A stretch of DNA of 64,000 nucleotides from Sulfitobacter sp. M05 (GCF_029285175.1 NZ_JABEDH010000002.1:1054001-1118000); one strand, 5' to 3'. Counted from the first letter of the stretch, positions 50,607-60,350 are shown. Numbers and translations are program-made. The notes: generated by a model not told the origin, from the letters alone.

Positions 50607-51638
50607 TTACGCGGCCCGCCCCCGAGGCGTCAGAAACAAATCCTCGGCATCAGGGCGCGGTGTGTCATCCTCGCGCTTTAAATCGATCCAGGATGTCTGA
50701 CCCAGACGGGTGGTTCCGCCCAGCACCGACCGTGGCACCTCGTCACCCTTGAGGATCAGCTGCACATCCCAATCAAGGCTGTCGCCCACATAGGTGCGCA
50801 CAATGGACTCCAGCCGGTCAAACCCGTCCGTCCCCGGCATAAACCGCTCGTAACGTTCGCGGCTGAGCGGGCCAATACGGATGCGGAATTTCGATGCCCG
50901 GCTCCAGACTTTGCTGCCCACACTTGTGGTTTGGCCCAGACCCACGGTGCTGCCCAGTTCCCAGCAATCATCCGGTTCAAGATGCAGCCATGCGCCGACA
51001 AACTGGTCGATCTCTGCGGGCACATCAAAGAAATGGCTGATCAATGAAATCAGCCCATCCGGGTTTTTGGTCCCCTGCGACATATAGGCGGCAAAATGGC
51101 GACGCGCGACATCGGGCATCGCGTCACGTTCCTGAAACCCGTCCCCGCGATATCCCGCAATTGCCGCAACACGGCGTTCAAAAACATCGTCGCCCCGGTC
51201 ATAGCTGGGGGCCGGACTGCCGCTGCGCCATGCGCGATAAAGCAGGCTCATCATTCGGTGGGTCAGCATATTCGCGAAGGCCACAATCGTGTTATCGCGG
51301 TGGTTGCGCTGCCGGTTGCGGGCATATTCCGTCAGGTGCAACGGCAGCGGCCCTTGCGGCCCGAACAACCCGAAAAACCGACTGATCATGGTACCGGGCA
51401 CCTTGTCAGTGCCGGGTTTGAAACTGCGGATGGTAGAGGGCGGAAAGGACAGTTCAGCCTCTTGGCCCAGACGTACGCGGTCTTCGCGGGGTCGGCGCGA
51501 TTCACCCAGACGCGGCGCATCCGGATAGGCCGCATCAATTACGCGCATTGCCTGAAAAACATGATGTTCTTCAGGGTTTTCCACCAGCTTGGCGAAATGT
51601 CCTAGAGTGTCTGGCCCAGGCCGCTTGTCGGTCGCCAT
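50607..51638 (-). CDS. tssG: T6SS baseplate protein TssG
   Basis: TssG forms the wedge with two TssF. The 343 residues include FPPSTIRSFKPGT, FFGLFGPQGPLPLHLTEYA, LSLLYRAWRSGSPAPSYDR-like text and GQTSWIDLK, which are diagnostic of the ImpH/VasB family. Its first 37 bases overlap the 3' end of tssF, a common feature of this gene pair. Confidence 0.93.
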   Translation of the reverse strand: MATDKRPGPDTLGHFAKLVENPEEHHVFQAMRVIDAAYPDAPRLGESRRPREDRVRLGQEAELSFPPSTIRSFKPGTDKVPGTMISRFFGLFGPQGPLPLHLTEYARNRQRNHRDNTIVAFANMLTHRMMSLLYRAWRSGSPAPSYDRGDDVFERRVAAIAGYRGDGFQERDAMPDVARRHFAAYMSQGTKNPDGLISLISHFFDVPAEIDQFVGAWLHLEPDDCWELGSTVGLGQTTSVGSKVWSRASKFRIRIGPLSRERYERFMPGTDGFDRLESIVRTYVGDSLDWDVQLILKGDEVPRSVLGGTTRLGQTSWIDLKREDDTPRPDAEDLFLTPRGRAA

Positions 51639-53479
51639 CTGGCGATTTCCCCCCGTCGTTCGGTCTTCAAGACCGTCTCAGTAAAACTGTTGATGGTTGT
51701 GTATTTGCGGAAAAACCGCTCCATTACGGCGCCCAGCACATAAACGCTGGTGCCTTCAAAAAAGGTTTCGTCAAATTCGATTGTAATCTCTAATCCGCGC
51801 ACCGCGGTGGACAGCACCTCGTCACTCATCCGGCGCACAATAGGCCGGCTGGATACATTGGTGATGCCTTCCAACTGCTTTTCGGTCACGCGGTTGCCAA
51901 GCGGCGCATAGATCCCGATCAACTCGCGCAGCGCCTCAGCGGAACTGCCATCAGTGGTCTGCGCAATCGACAGGTAATTCAGCGACAAATGGCTGATCAG
52001 CCGCCAAGCGGTATCGCCCTGCGCCAGCGTTGGATGTGGGCGTGTCGGCGAAATCGGAGTGCGCACTGTTTTGACCGGCCCGCCATCGGGCAGGTGGAAA
52101 ACATTGTCATCTCCGACCGACAAAAGCATCGGCAAATCACGGTTGGTACAAAGAGCGGTGACCGCCAGTTGATCCAGCTTGGCCGAATAGGGCGCCTGTT
52201 TTCGATCCACCAACGACAGATACACTTCGGAACCAAGATAGGAGGTGCGCACACCGCGCAGCCGTTCTTTCTCGCTGCGTTGGCGCATTTTGCGGCTTTG
52301 CGTATAGTAGGTTGCGTGCATGTCACCGGCGGCGGTGAAATCAGTGGCGGAATAGAACGGACGGAAATCCACATCATCAGCCCCGTCGCCACTGATGCCA
52401 GTCACGGATTCTATATTGTAAATCTCGAAGTCCAGCCCCGCCGTGCGGTTTGGCACAACATGTTGTTCTGTGTCCCGCGCTGTGACGTGCAACCGGTCAC
52501 AGCGTTTGCGAAAAAGATTGACCGCAGGTACAGCATTCAGCCCAAAAGCGTCCGGTGTGATGGCAGGTGCCAGATCCTTGTTGCCATCCCCCAGCAGGAT
52601 GTAAATGTCGACCTCGCCGCCCTTGGCCTTGCGCAAGGCCGGTTGCAAGCCGCCGAGGTTCACAAACATGAACCGCTCGGGCATTGCGAAATATTCCTGC
52701 AACAGGCGGTAGCCGTCGAATGTGCGTCGTGGTGTTGGCAGTAACGCCTCTTCCGGCGTCAGCCCGACCTGTTTCAAGGCCCCCTGCGGCAATCCCAACG
52801 TCCAGTCGGCCCGCCGGTCAGCCGAACGTCCGGCGACCCCTACGGTTTGCGTGCAAAGCAATTCGTGCAGCTGCCAGCTGCGCCCGGACTGGCGATCCAG
52901 ATACAGGGTCAGATCATCCATGCTGAGTTCTGAAATCGGATCCCCGTCCAGCCGCTTTAACCGCAACCGGATGCCAGCGCGGGCCTTGCTGCTGGTGGCG
53001 ACACCTGCGGCAACCAGACCGCCACGGCTGTCGATATACTCCGCTTCGGAAATCTCGATTGGCCACATGGTGATCGGATGCGCGGTACGAAATTCACAGG
53101 CGGTCTGTTCACCCTCCAACAAACGGCTGCGTACGGTTGTATGGCGCGGCAGGACATAACCGGTCTTCATCCCGGCATTGGCAAGATCGGGTGTAAACTG
53201 TGCAATCATCATCGACGGCGTCGGTGCCAGATAATGCGGATAGATGATCTCCAGCAGATGCGAGGTGAAAACCGGAAACTGCATTTCCAGCTCCAGCTGG
53301 ACTCGGGCAGACAGAAACGCGACCCCTTCCAACAGGCGCTCGACATAGGGGTCCATGACCTCGACGCCTTCCATCCCCAGACGGGCGGCAATCTTGGGAT
53401 AGGCATCGGCAAATTCCGCCCCCATATCCCGCATATAGGACAGTTCGTTTTCGTAATGTCTGAGCAGTCGGGTATCCAT
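51602..53479 (-). CDS. tssF: T6SS baseplate protein TssF
   Basis: TssF is the large wedge subunit of the baseplate. The 625 residues start with RLLRHYENELSYMRDMGAEFADAYPKIA, the family hallmark, followed by DPYVERLLEGVAFLSARVQLELE. The length matches VasA/ImpG proteins (about 590-630). It lies six bases downstream of tssE. Confidence 0.95.
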   Translation of the reverse strand: MDTRLLRHYENELSYMRDMGAEFADAYPKIAARLGMEGVEVMDPYVERLLEGVAFLSARVQLELEMQFPVFTSHLLEIIYPHYLAPTPSMMIAQFTPDLANAGMKTGYVLPRHTTVRSRLLEGEQTACEFRTAHPITMWPIEISEAEYIDSRGGLVAAGVATSSKARAGIRLRLKRLDGDPISELSMDDLTLYLDRQSGRSWQLHELLCTQTVGVAGRSADRRADWTLGLPQGALKQVGLTPEEALLPTPRRTFDGYRLLQEYFAMPERFMFVNLGGLQPALRKAKGGEVDIYILLGDGNKDLAPAITPDAFGLNAVPAVNLFRKRCDRLHVTARDTEQHVVPNRTAGLDFEIYNIESVTGISGDGADDVDFRPFYSATDFTAAGDMHATYYTQSRKMRQRSEKERLRGVRTSYLGSEVYLSLVDRKQAPYSAKLDQLAVTALCTNRDLPMLLSVGDDNVFHLPDGGPVKTVRTPISPTRPHPTLAQGDTAWRLISHLSLNYLSIAQTTDGSSAEALRELIGIYAPLGNRVTEKQLEGITNVSSRPIVRRMSDEVLSTAVRGLEITIEFDETFFEGTSVYVLGAVMERFFRKYTTINSFTETVLKTERRGEIARWRPTSGLGQTL

Positions 53480-53484
53480 CGCGC

Positions 53485-53982
53485 CTACCCCACCCTGTCG
53501 AGCGAAATCTCACCCGTGGTTACGTCGACCTTGCTGCGCAGATACAGTTCAAGCGGCACCGGCTGAGCCCACATGTCTGCATGGATATCAAATGCAATCT
53601 GTGTCTCTCCCTTGGCCTGTTCGGTGCGCAGTTCGACGGCTGTCGACCCCGCGATGATCCGCGGTTCATGTACCGAAATGGCGTTCAGAATGGACTTGCG
53701 GATCAGCTCTGCGCGCACGGATGTCGAATATTCCCCCGCCACCTCGCGCACGCCATAATTTAAGACCGATTTCGAAACACTCGGGTATTTCTCAGGGTCC
53801 AGCCTGCCGCCAAGGCTATGGGTGTTCAACAGCCATGAAAGATCCCGTTTGATGATCTCGCGCAGGCGCGTGATGTCGATGGCGCGATGGGCACGGCTTT
53901 CTTGCTTTTGGGTTGGTTCCTCGTCGGTTAGCCGGTCCAGAAGGGACGGCTGCAACCGTTCAGCAAGCATCTTATCAGCCAT
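53485..53982 (-). CDS. tssE: T6SS baseplate protein TssE (gp25-like)
   Basis: TssE is the gp25-like lysozyme-fold baseplate protein that starts sheath polymerisation. The 165 residues from the ATG at 53982 (MADKMLAERLQPSLLDRL) fit the usual length; the frame continues upstream but that part has no homology. The start overlaps the tagJ stop by eight bases. The conserved EPR motif of gp25 proteins is present in SVHEPRIIAG. DLSWLLNTHS near the N-terminus is also typical. Confidence 0.93.
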   Translation of the reverse strand: MADKMLAERLQPSLLDRLTDEEPTQKQESRAHRAIDITRLREIIKRDLSWLLNTHSLGGRLDPEKYPSVSKSVLNYGVREVAGEYSTSVRAELIRKSILNAISVHEPRIIAGSTAVELRTEQAKGETQIAFDIHADMWAQPVPLELYLRSKVDVTTGEISLDRVG

Positions 53983-54799
53983 TCTGTGCAGCCTCTTCCG
54001 GCTCGTCCGGGCCATGATCAAAGACCAGTTCGCGCACATCAAGCAGGGCGACGTCATCCTGATCAGTTGCAAACAACCGCTGGCCAACTCCGACAAACGT
54101 CTCGCCACCGGCATCCATCCAATTGGTTGAACGGGAAAGTTTCTCAGCATCGCCACCGTTTTCCGGCGTTCCTGCATAACGGGTCGGGATCAGGGCAACC
54201 ACTTCGCCACCATTGCGCAGGGTCACTGTTGCGGCGGTCCAGACCGCGTCGCGCAAATCGGCGGGTTCCTCGATCGCCAGCTTTGAAACCTGTGCAAACG
54301 GCAGCCAGAAATAGCGCCCGTTGATCACAATTTCCAAGACCGGCCCCATGCGCATGTCCGCATCCGCAATCCATTCGAACGCCGCACCATTCACCGTTCC
54401 TGAACTGGCCGGTGCCTGATCAAATGCCTGTGTGCGCAGCGCTGCAGCCTCGTCTGGTTTGCCCTGTGCCAGCATCTTTTGGGCCTCAATCAACAGGGCA
54501 AGCCATGGCTCTGGCTCGCCAAAAACCATCGGCTCTTTTTCGCCTTTAAACACCTTTTCGCGGTAGACCTCGCAAATGATCCCCTCGCGATAGGTCTGGG
54601 CCATCATCAAAGCTAGCGGGTCCATTTCACCGCTCAGCTTCAACTGGTTGATCGCCCGTTTCCAATCCCCCAGCACACACAAGAGTTGAAACAGGAAAAT
54701 CCGCAGCTTGGCATCCGCAGGTTCGGCACGCACCCGGTCCTGCAAGGCGGTAAGAGTGGCAGCCAGATCGCCGGATTTAAGATGTTCTTCGGGCGTCAT
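53975..54799 (-). CDS. tagJ: T6SS accessory protein TagJ (ImpE/HsiE-like)
   Basis: TagJ binds the N-terminus of TssB and ClpV in some T6SS and modulates sheath turnover. This 274-residue protein has N-terminal helical repeats (LRIFLFQLLCVLGDWKRAINQL) followed by the ImpE core (FEWIADADMRMGPVLEIVINGRYFWLPF). GGAGG eight bases before the ATG supports the start. It lies between hcp and tssE. Confidence 0.9.
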   Translation of the reverse strand: MTPEEHLKSGDLAATLTALQDRVRAEPADAKLRIFLFQLLCVLGDWKRAINQLKLSGEMDPLALMMAQTYREGIICEVYREKVFKGEKEPMVFGEPEPWLALLIEAQKMLAQGKPDEAAALRTQAFDQAPASSGTVNGAAFEWIADADMRMGPVLEIVINGRYFWLPFAQVSKLAIEEPADLRDAVWTAATVTLRNGGEVVALIPTRYAGTPENGGDAEKLSRSTNWMDAGGETFVGVGQRLFATDQDDVALLDVRELVFDHGPDEPEEAAQNG

Positions 54800-54892
54800 A
54801 AGACAGCCTCCGCTCGGGTTAGGATACGAGGAAAAAGCGCGCAGTTAAAATTAGAGGAGGTCGCGCGCGGTACCCCGCGCGCGACACCGTTA

Positions 54893-55408
54893 TCAATCGC
54901 CGGAATAGGTTTCCATTTTGCCGGAACGCAGGTTCCAAAGGAACTCGTTCTCTTTGGCAAGAGCGCCTGTCGCCTGATCGGTGTGGTGGTATTCCATTTT
55001 CACACCCACATAGGCCAGCGCCCATGTTTCTTCTGGAATGCCATCCGCACTTGCCGAAATGCTGTATTTATCGACAATCACGTTCTTGAAGGTCCAGATG
55101 GCAAAAGGCTTTAGCCCTTCGCCATCGCCGTCACCCGCACGACACCAGTGCATCGTCACGGAATCCTTTACCGTGCCGTTGGCCACGGCCAGCGCCAACA
55201 GGTTCGACGCTTTGCCGACCTGGGATGTCAGTTCAATTTTCTGGAAGTTCGTGTTTGCGTGCGAACGCTGGTTCGAGCCCAGATCGGTCATGTCCACCGC
55301 GCGCTCCAGTTCAAAAGAAGCAGATTCCAAAACGATCCAGTTTTTGTGGTTCCCTTCGGTGCCGTCACCGGGGATTTTGTCGATTTCCATGAACATGTTA
55401 GCAGCCAT
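54893..55408 (-). CDS. hcp: T6SS tube protein Hcp (TssD)
   Basis: Hcp forms hexameric rings that stack into the inner tube. The 171 residues include FMEIDKIPGDGTEGNHKNWI, FELERAVDMTDLGSNQRSHA, and AYVGVKMEYHHTDQATGA, typical of the Hcp/VipB-secreted family. AAAGGA precedes the ATG. It sits 74 bases after tssC, where a small spacing could allow separate regulation for its high expression. Confidence 0.95.
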   Translation of the reverse strand: MAANMFMEIDKIPGDGTEGNHKNWIVLESASFELERAVDMTDLGSNQRSHANTNFQKIELTSQVGKASNLLALAVANGTVKDSVTMHWCRAGDGDGEGLKPFAIWTFKNVIVDKYSISASADGIPEETWALAYVGVKMEYHHTDQATGALAKENEFLWNLRSGKMETYSGD

Positions 55409-55482
55409 TGTGCTATTCCTTTCAAAAAGTCAGTTAAGATTAAGTTAGACGGTAGTGGCGGACCCCAAGCTAATTCGAGGGA

Positions 55483-56979
55483 TCAGGCGCCTTTTTCAGA
55501 AGGGAGCTTGGACACAAGCCGCAATGAAACCGAAAGACCTTCCAACTGGTAATGTGGGCGCAGGAAGAACTTCGACGTATAATATCCGGGATTGCCTTCC
55601 ACCTCTTCGACAACAACTTCTGCTGCTGCGAGCGGCTTCCGCGCCTTCTCATTTTCCGACGAAATGTCGGCATTGAAATCAACGTAATTGTTGATCCACT
55701 CTTGCAGCCACCGTTCCATGTCCTGACGGCTTTTGAACGAACCGACTTTATCGCGCACCATGCATTTCAGGTAATGTGCAAAACGGCATGTGGCGAACAG
55801 GTAAGGCAGGCGAGCTGCAAGATTTGCGTTGGCCGTCGCGTCCGGGTCATCATACTCTGCCGGCTTATGCAGGGATTGAGCGCCCATAAAGGTGGCGACG
55901 TCCGTGTTTTTCCGGTGGATCAGCGGCATCATGCCATTCTTGGCAAGCTCCGCTTCGCGCCGGTCGTCGATGGCAATTTCTGTGGGACATTTCTGATCCA
56001 CGCCACCGTCTGTTGTTGGAAAAGTATGCGAAGGCAGGTTTTCCAACGTACCGCCGGATTCAACGCCACGAATGCGCGAACACCAGCCGTATTCCTTGAA
56101 TGAACGGTTAATATTAACCGCCATGCCGTAGGCCGCGTTGATCCAGCCGTACTTGCTGTGATCCGAGCCATCAGTGTCTTCTTCAAATGCAAAGGCCTCG
56201 ACAGGCTCGGTTTTCGCACCATAAGGCAAACGCCCCAGAAAGCGCGGCATCGCAAGGCCGACATATTTGGAATCCTCGCTTTCACGCAGGGATTTCCACG
56301 ACGCATATTCCGGTGTCTGGAAAATCTTGGTCAAATCGCGCGGGTTGCTCAGCTCTGACCAGCTGTCCATCTGGAACAATTCGGGCTTGGCCCCTGTGAT
56401 CAATGGCGCATGGCCAGCCGCGGCAATCTTGGCCATCTCGCCCAACAGCTCAACATCCTGCGGGCTGTGGTCAAAATGGTAATCCGCCACCAGAGAACCG
56501 TAAGGTTCGCCGCCCAGTTGCGAGAACTCTTCCGTATAAAGCTTCTTAAAGATCGGCGATTGATCCCATGCGGTACCTTTGAATTTGCGCAGGGTCTTGT
56601 GCATCTCTTTCTTGGAAATGCTCATGAACCGGATTTTCAGGTTCTCATCTGATTCAGTGTTGTTGACCAGATAATGCATCCCGCGCCACGCGCTTTCCAT
56701 TTGCTGGAACTCTTCGTGGTGCAGGATCAGGTTCACCTGCTCTGTCAACTTTTTGTCAATCTCGGCGACGATGCCTTCGATAGACCGCAGGGCATCGTCA
56801 GAAATCAGTGCGGTATTGCTCAGCGCTTGTTCCGCCAGTGCTTTGACCGCAGATTCAACCGCCGTCTTGGCCTGATCGGACTTTGGGCGGAATTCCTTTT
56901 GCAGCAGGCTTTCGAACTCAGAGGAGCCAAAAGCCGTTTCACCGCCAGCTGCTTCTACTTGGACGTCTTCTTCGGCCAT
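55483..56979 (-). CDS. tssC: T6SS sheath large subunit TssC (VipB)
   Basis: TssC and TssB make the contractile sheath. The 498 residues match the VipB family: QMESAWRGMHYLV, FRMS-like sections, PRFLGRLPYGAKTEPVEAF and the C-terminal CRFAHYLKCMVRDKVG. Near the N-terminus (19-29) SEFESLLQKEF resembles the short helix of VipB that ClpV binds. GAGGAGGA precedes the ATG. It lies three bases from tssB. Confidence 0.96.
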   Translation of the reverse strand: MAEEDVQVEAAGGETAFGSSEFESLLQKEFRPKSDQAKTAVESAVKALAEQALSNTALISDDALRSIEGIVAEIDKKLTEQVNLILHHEEFQQMESAWRGMHYLVNNTESDENLKIRFMSISKKEMHKTLRKFKGTAWDQSPIFKKLYTEEFSQLGGEPYGSLVADYHFDHSPQDVELLGEMAKIAAAGHAPLITGAKPELFQMDSWSELSNPRDLTKIFQTPEYASWKSLRESEDSKYVGLAMPRFLGRLPYGAKTEPVEAFAFEEDTDGSDHSKYGWINAAYGMAVNINRSFKEYGWCSRIRGVESGGTLENLPSHTFPTTDGGVDQKCPTEIAIDDRREAELAKNGMMPLIHRKNTDVATFMGAQSLHKPAEYDDPDATANANLAARLPYLFATCRFAHYLKCMVRDKVGSFKSRQDMERWLQEWINNYVDFNADISSENEKARKPLAAAEVVVEEVEGNPGYYTSKFFLRPHYQLEGLSVSLRLVSKLPSEKGA

Positions 56980-56982
56980 GGG

Positions 56983-57492
56983 TTATTCCTCCTCTTTCGC
57001 GTCAGGCTTTGGCTGTGCTGCCAATGTCTTAAGCAGCGCCGGATCCTGCATGATCTTGCTGATCAGATCCTCGGCACCGGATTTACCATCCATATAGGTC
57101 ATCAGATTGCTAAGCTGGGTGCGCGCATCCAGCAGCTCGGCCAACGGTTCGACCTTGGCCGCGATGGCGGCAGGTGAAAAATCATCCATGCTGTTGAATG
57201 TGATATCGACGGCCATATTGCCCTCACCTGTCAGCGTATTGGGCACGGTAAAGGCGGCGCGCGGGGCGATCGATTTCATCCGGTCATCAAAATTGTCGAC
57301 ATCAATCTCAAGGAACTTGCGATCCGCGACGGCGGGCTGTTCTACCTCGGATTTTCCGGCAAGGTCACTCATCACACCCATGACGAACGGCAGCTGCACT
57401 TTTTTCTCTGCGCCATACAGTTCGACATCGTATTCGATCTGGACGCGGGGGGCCCTATTGCGAGCAATGAATTTCTGGGAACTACCGGCCAT
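56983..57492 (-). CDS. tssB: T6SS sheath small subunit TssB (VipA)
   Basis: The 169 residues begin SSQKFIARNRAPRVQIEYDVE and include LPFVMGVMSDLAG and FLEIDVDNFDDRM, the standard VipA start. The C-terminal helical part (ELLDARTQLSNLMTYMDG) is present. AAGGAG eight bases before the ATG supports the start. It directly precedes tssC. Confidence 0.96.
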   Translation of the reverse strand: MAGSSQKFIARNRAPRVQIEYDVELYGAEKKVQLPFVMGVMSDLAGKSEVEQPAVADRKFLEIDVDNFDDRMKSIAPRAAFTVPNTLTGEGNMAVDITFNSMDDFSPAAIAAKVEPLAELLDARTQLSNLMTYMDGKSGAEDLISKIMQDPALLKTLAAQPKPDAKEEE

Positions 57493-57569
57493 GAAGGGCT
57501 CCTTGGTCTTGAATAAATGAATGCAGGAACAAGCCTGCGGTGAAAATAAACTCTGGGTCGGCGGACGGG

Positions 57570-58595
57570 TCAGTCACCCTTGATCCCTCCGACATTCTTC
57601 GCCTGCTCTAATCCCTGCGGCGCAATTTCTTTCATGATTGTCAGGAAATCCGCACCGACCAGTTTCTTTGCCCGCTCCAACAGGATCGGCATCGGGCTGG
57701 AGGGTTCCTGACGTTCGTAATAGCTGATGATCCGGTCCAATGCGTTTGACACATCAGAGGGGGATTGAATGCCCGCCGGCGCGCTGGCCGCAACCGGTGC
57801 TGCGCCCTCGGCCGGTGCCTCACCCGCGGCGCCCTCGCCACCCTCTTCGGGCACAACCGCGTCTCCGCCAACCGCTTCGGATAGCCGGCGCACAACCTGG
57901 TTCAGCACCTTTTGCACGTCTTCCAGATCAGGACCCTGCCCCGGCGTTTTCTCGACAAAAATAGCGTCGATTGCTTTGAAATCAGCCTGCGCACTGAGCG
58001 CAGCGGCCAGAAAATCCGACAAAACCTGCGAATCGGTGTCCTGAAATGCCGCGCTGATTGCCGCACTGTCGGGCACTTCCGTCATGCTGGCTGGTGCCGC
58101 TGACACCCCTTCTGCAATCTCGATCATCCGCAAACCCAAACTGCCGAACATCCGGCTTTCGGTCAGCGGGGCCTTGCGCAGGGCGCGGATTACAGTGTCG
58201 GTGCCATTGAACCCCTGAACCGCGTTGATCCGCATGGTGGGGTCATTGTCATCATCTTCGTCCAGCTCGGGGTGGCAACTGTCCCAATATGTCTCCAGAC
58301 AACCGCGCACAAATGCCGTCGCTTGGGCAAAGCCGGTCAGGCCCTTGGTATGCAACACCGCTTCAGCAAAAAACACAGCAGCACGAATGTCGTGGCTGCG
58401 CTCCATGACCGCGACGGCCTTTTTAACAACGTCGCCAAAATCAGGATCCTCGGCTTCAAGAATCTTGTCGCCTTCCTGCCGTTCCTCGCCGGGCTGAGCG
58501 GCCAGCTCCATGTCGACAAAACCCGGATCATATTCGAGGTTCTCACCGCTCGGCTCATCATCCCCATGGGGCTCAAGCAGTTTAGCAACGTCCAT
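57570..58595 (-). CDS. tssA: T6SS baseplate/sheath assembly protein TssA
   Basis: TssA starts and caps sheath-tube assembly. The 341 residues have the ImpA N-terminal domain (about 1-130) with GENLEYDPGFVDMELAAQ, then an Ala/Glu/Pro-rich linker (245-285) and a short C-terminal helical domain (about 285-341). This is the short TssA form. It is the first gene of the minus-strand operon and is divergent from the gene at 58813. Confidence 0.92.
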   Translation of the reverse strand: MDVAKLLEPHGDDEPSGENLEYDPGFVDMELAAQPGEERQEGDKILEAEDPDFGDVVKKAVAVMERSHDIRAAVFFAEAVLHTKGLTGFAQATAFVRGCLETYWDSCHPELDEDDDNDPTMRINAVQGFNGTDTVIRALRKAPLTESRMFGSLGLRMIEIAEGVSAAPASMTEVPDSAAISAAFQDTDSQVLSDFLAAALSAQADFKAIDAIFVEKTPGQGPDLEDVQKVLNQVVRRLSEAVGGDAVVPEEGGEGAAGEAPAEGAAPVAASAPAGIQSPSDVSNALDRIISYYERQEPSSPMPILLERAKKLVGADFLTIMKEIAPQGLEQAKNVGGIKGD

Positions 58596-58812
58596 TTGTA
58601 GCCCCCCAAAAGCTGGATTTTACGTCATCGGCAGCAGTGGAACAGTTCGAATTCTTAGGTCAAAAAATTTCAAACTGTTGAAAACAATAAATAAAAAAAC
58701 ACTTATACCCCCATCGAAATTGCGTGAAGGCAAATGCAAGCTTGACCTATAGTCAGCCTTATCGTCAATTCTATGTCAATGGCTTTCCACCGAAAAACGC
58801 GAGGAATCTAAA
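58596..58812. promoter_or_regulatory. Divergent promoter region between the two T6SS operons
   Basis: This 217-base gap is AT-rich in the middle (58655-58710). It contains the inverted repeat TTTCAA-ACTG-TTGAAA at 58668-58683 and the dyad GAACAGTTC at 58640-58648. It must contain promoters for tssA on the minus strand and the unknown 506-residue protein on the plus strand. No -24/-12 sigma-54 site was seen. Confidence 0.5.
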
Positions 58813-60333
58813 TTGGCCTATGTCCCGATGAAGACCGACGAGCTTAAAAAAATGGTGATGATGGGCAAAAAGCGCCCAATGAATTTTGCCTATAACCCCG
58901 GCCCCAAAGAAGAAGATCTGATGATCATTGACCGGATCAAACAGCCGGATGTCCTTGGTCGGATCGCGAAAAAAGAGGGCAAAGGCACCAAGGTGGCCGC
59001 CGGTACATTTGAGTTGGAAGGCAAGAAGTTTTCAATAAAAGTAGCCAAGGAATTGCCCGGTCTGGCCAAAAAGCTGCGCAAATATCTCAAGAAGCTGGAT
59101 TTTTCTTTCAGTATCGAAGTGCTTGATCTGGAAGGCGCGGTACTTGAGGCGGATTTGACCGACGAGGAACGGCAGGCGCAAGAAGCCAACACACCAACAC
59201 CGGAAACCCCACAGAAAACCGTAGAAAAGGCCGCGCCCGAAGACGACGGCCGGTTGACCCAAGTTCAGGACGGCAAACAGCCCGAAGCAAACATGCCCGA
59301 TCCCGAACCGGACACCACCGTCGCGACGGAAACCACCACCGAAGACCCCGAAATCGCCGCCCGCCGCGCCGCGTTGGGCACCCGGTTGCGCGGCTTGCAG
59401 GCCCCCATCGCCGATCTGGGTAAATCCGGGGTTCCATTGGGCAAGGCGGCAGGGGCTGTCGTCGCCCAAATCAAGGCCGGTTCCCTTGATACTGCCGATG
59501 CGACCCTAACCAAAATAGAAGCGGGTCTGGCGAAAGCACAGGCGCGCAAATCCGCAACCAATGACGCCAGCCAGACGGATCGACAAGCCGCCGAAGCCAC
59601 CCCAGCTGCAGAGGTGGAAAACACCGCGGATGAGCGCGTGCAACAAGCAGAGGCGGCGCAAGACACCGCGCCGGATGACGGCAAGGCCGCAGCCCGGGCA
59701 AAGCAGAAATGGGAGGCCATGTCGGGGCAAATCCAGACCGGTGTGGATACCGCGATGCAGGCCAATCGCGGAGACCTGGACAGCATTAACCGCGCCTTCA
59801 ACTTTGCGAAATCACAGGCCGATGCAGGGGAATATCAAAGCGCAATCGCAGCCGCGACCAATACCGTTAAACTGTTGAAAACAGCGGCCACCGCGCCCGC
59901 GAATGCCCGCACGCAAGAAGCCGAAGAAGGTGTACCGGACAACGTCATCGCCTATCGCAAATCTCGCATCGACTGGAGCAAGACCCGCACCGGCCTGCAA
60001 GCCGAATTGACCAAGCTCAAAATCGCGATCGAGGCCCAGACTAACGGGATCGAAGGGTTGGAAGAAGTTGCCAGCAACACAGAGGTTTTGTTCGACTACC
60101 TTGATGAAATTGATGCCTCACTTGAGGCGACGCTCGACGCCCTGCTTGCCACCCCCGACGGGCCAGCACGCGAGAAATTAAAGGACGAGGCGATCAAGAT
60201 CGTCGCAACCTACCGCGCCACATTGGACAATGATTTCTTTAAATCGGTGGATGACAATGGCTTCACCAATACCACCATTCGCACCACTGCTTTGACCGCG
60301 CTTTTTGGCGTTGAAACCGCTCTTGCGGCCTAA
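58813..60333 (+). CDS. Large T6SS-linked protein of unknown function
   Basis: This 506-residue protein is probably cytoplasmic (no signal or membrane segment). It starts at a TTG with AGGA about eight bases upstream. Residues 1-120 are basic and compact (FSIKVAKELPGLAKKLRKYL). Residues 120-185 are acidic and Pro-rich. The rest is mostly helical, with related short units such as LGTRLRGLQAPIADLGKSG, a Gln/Ala-rich stretch, SRIDWSKTRTGLQAELTKLK and a C-terminal helix pair. Similar helical proteins occur in other T6SS loci with unknown role; I do not recognise a toxin domain. It heads the plus-strand operon with the ExbB/ExbD-like genes. Confidence 0.75.
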   Translation: MAYVPMKTDELKKMVMMGKKRPMNFAYNPGPKEEDLMIIDRIKQPDVLGRIAKKEGKGTKVAAGTFELEGKKFSIKVAKELPGLAKKLRKYLKKLDFSFSIEVLDLEGAVLEADLTDEERQAQEANTPTPETPQKTVEKAAPEDDGRLTQVQDGKQPEANMPDPEPDTTVATETTTEDPEIAARRAALGTRLRGLQAPIADLGKSGVPLGKAAGAVVAQIKAGSLDTADATLTKIEAGLAKAQARKSATNDASQTDRQAAEATPAAEVENTADERVQQAEAAQDTAPDDGKAAARAKQKWEAMSGQIQTGVDTAMQANRGDLDSINRAFNFAKSQADAGEYQSAIAAATNTVKLLKTAATAPANARTQEAEEGVPDNVIAYRKSRIDWSKTRTGLQAELTKLKIAIEAQTNGIEGLEEVASNTEVLFDYLDEIDASLEATLDALLATPDGPAREKLKDEAIKIVATYRATLDNDFFKSVDDNGFTNTTIRTTALTALFGVETALAA

Positions 60334-60350
60334 GTACCAGAGGAGGTTCC

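Noticed and set aside
58596-58812. Sigma-54 promoter for the T6SS operons
   Set aside because: No TGGC-N8-TGC-type -24/-12 element was found on either strand.
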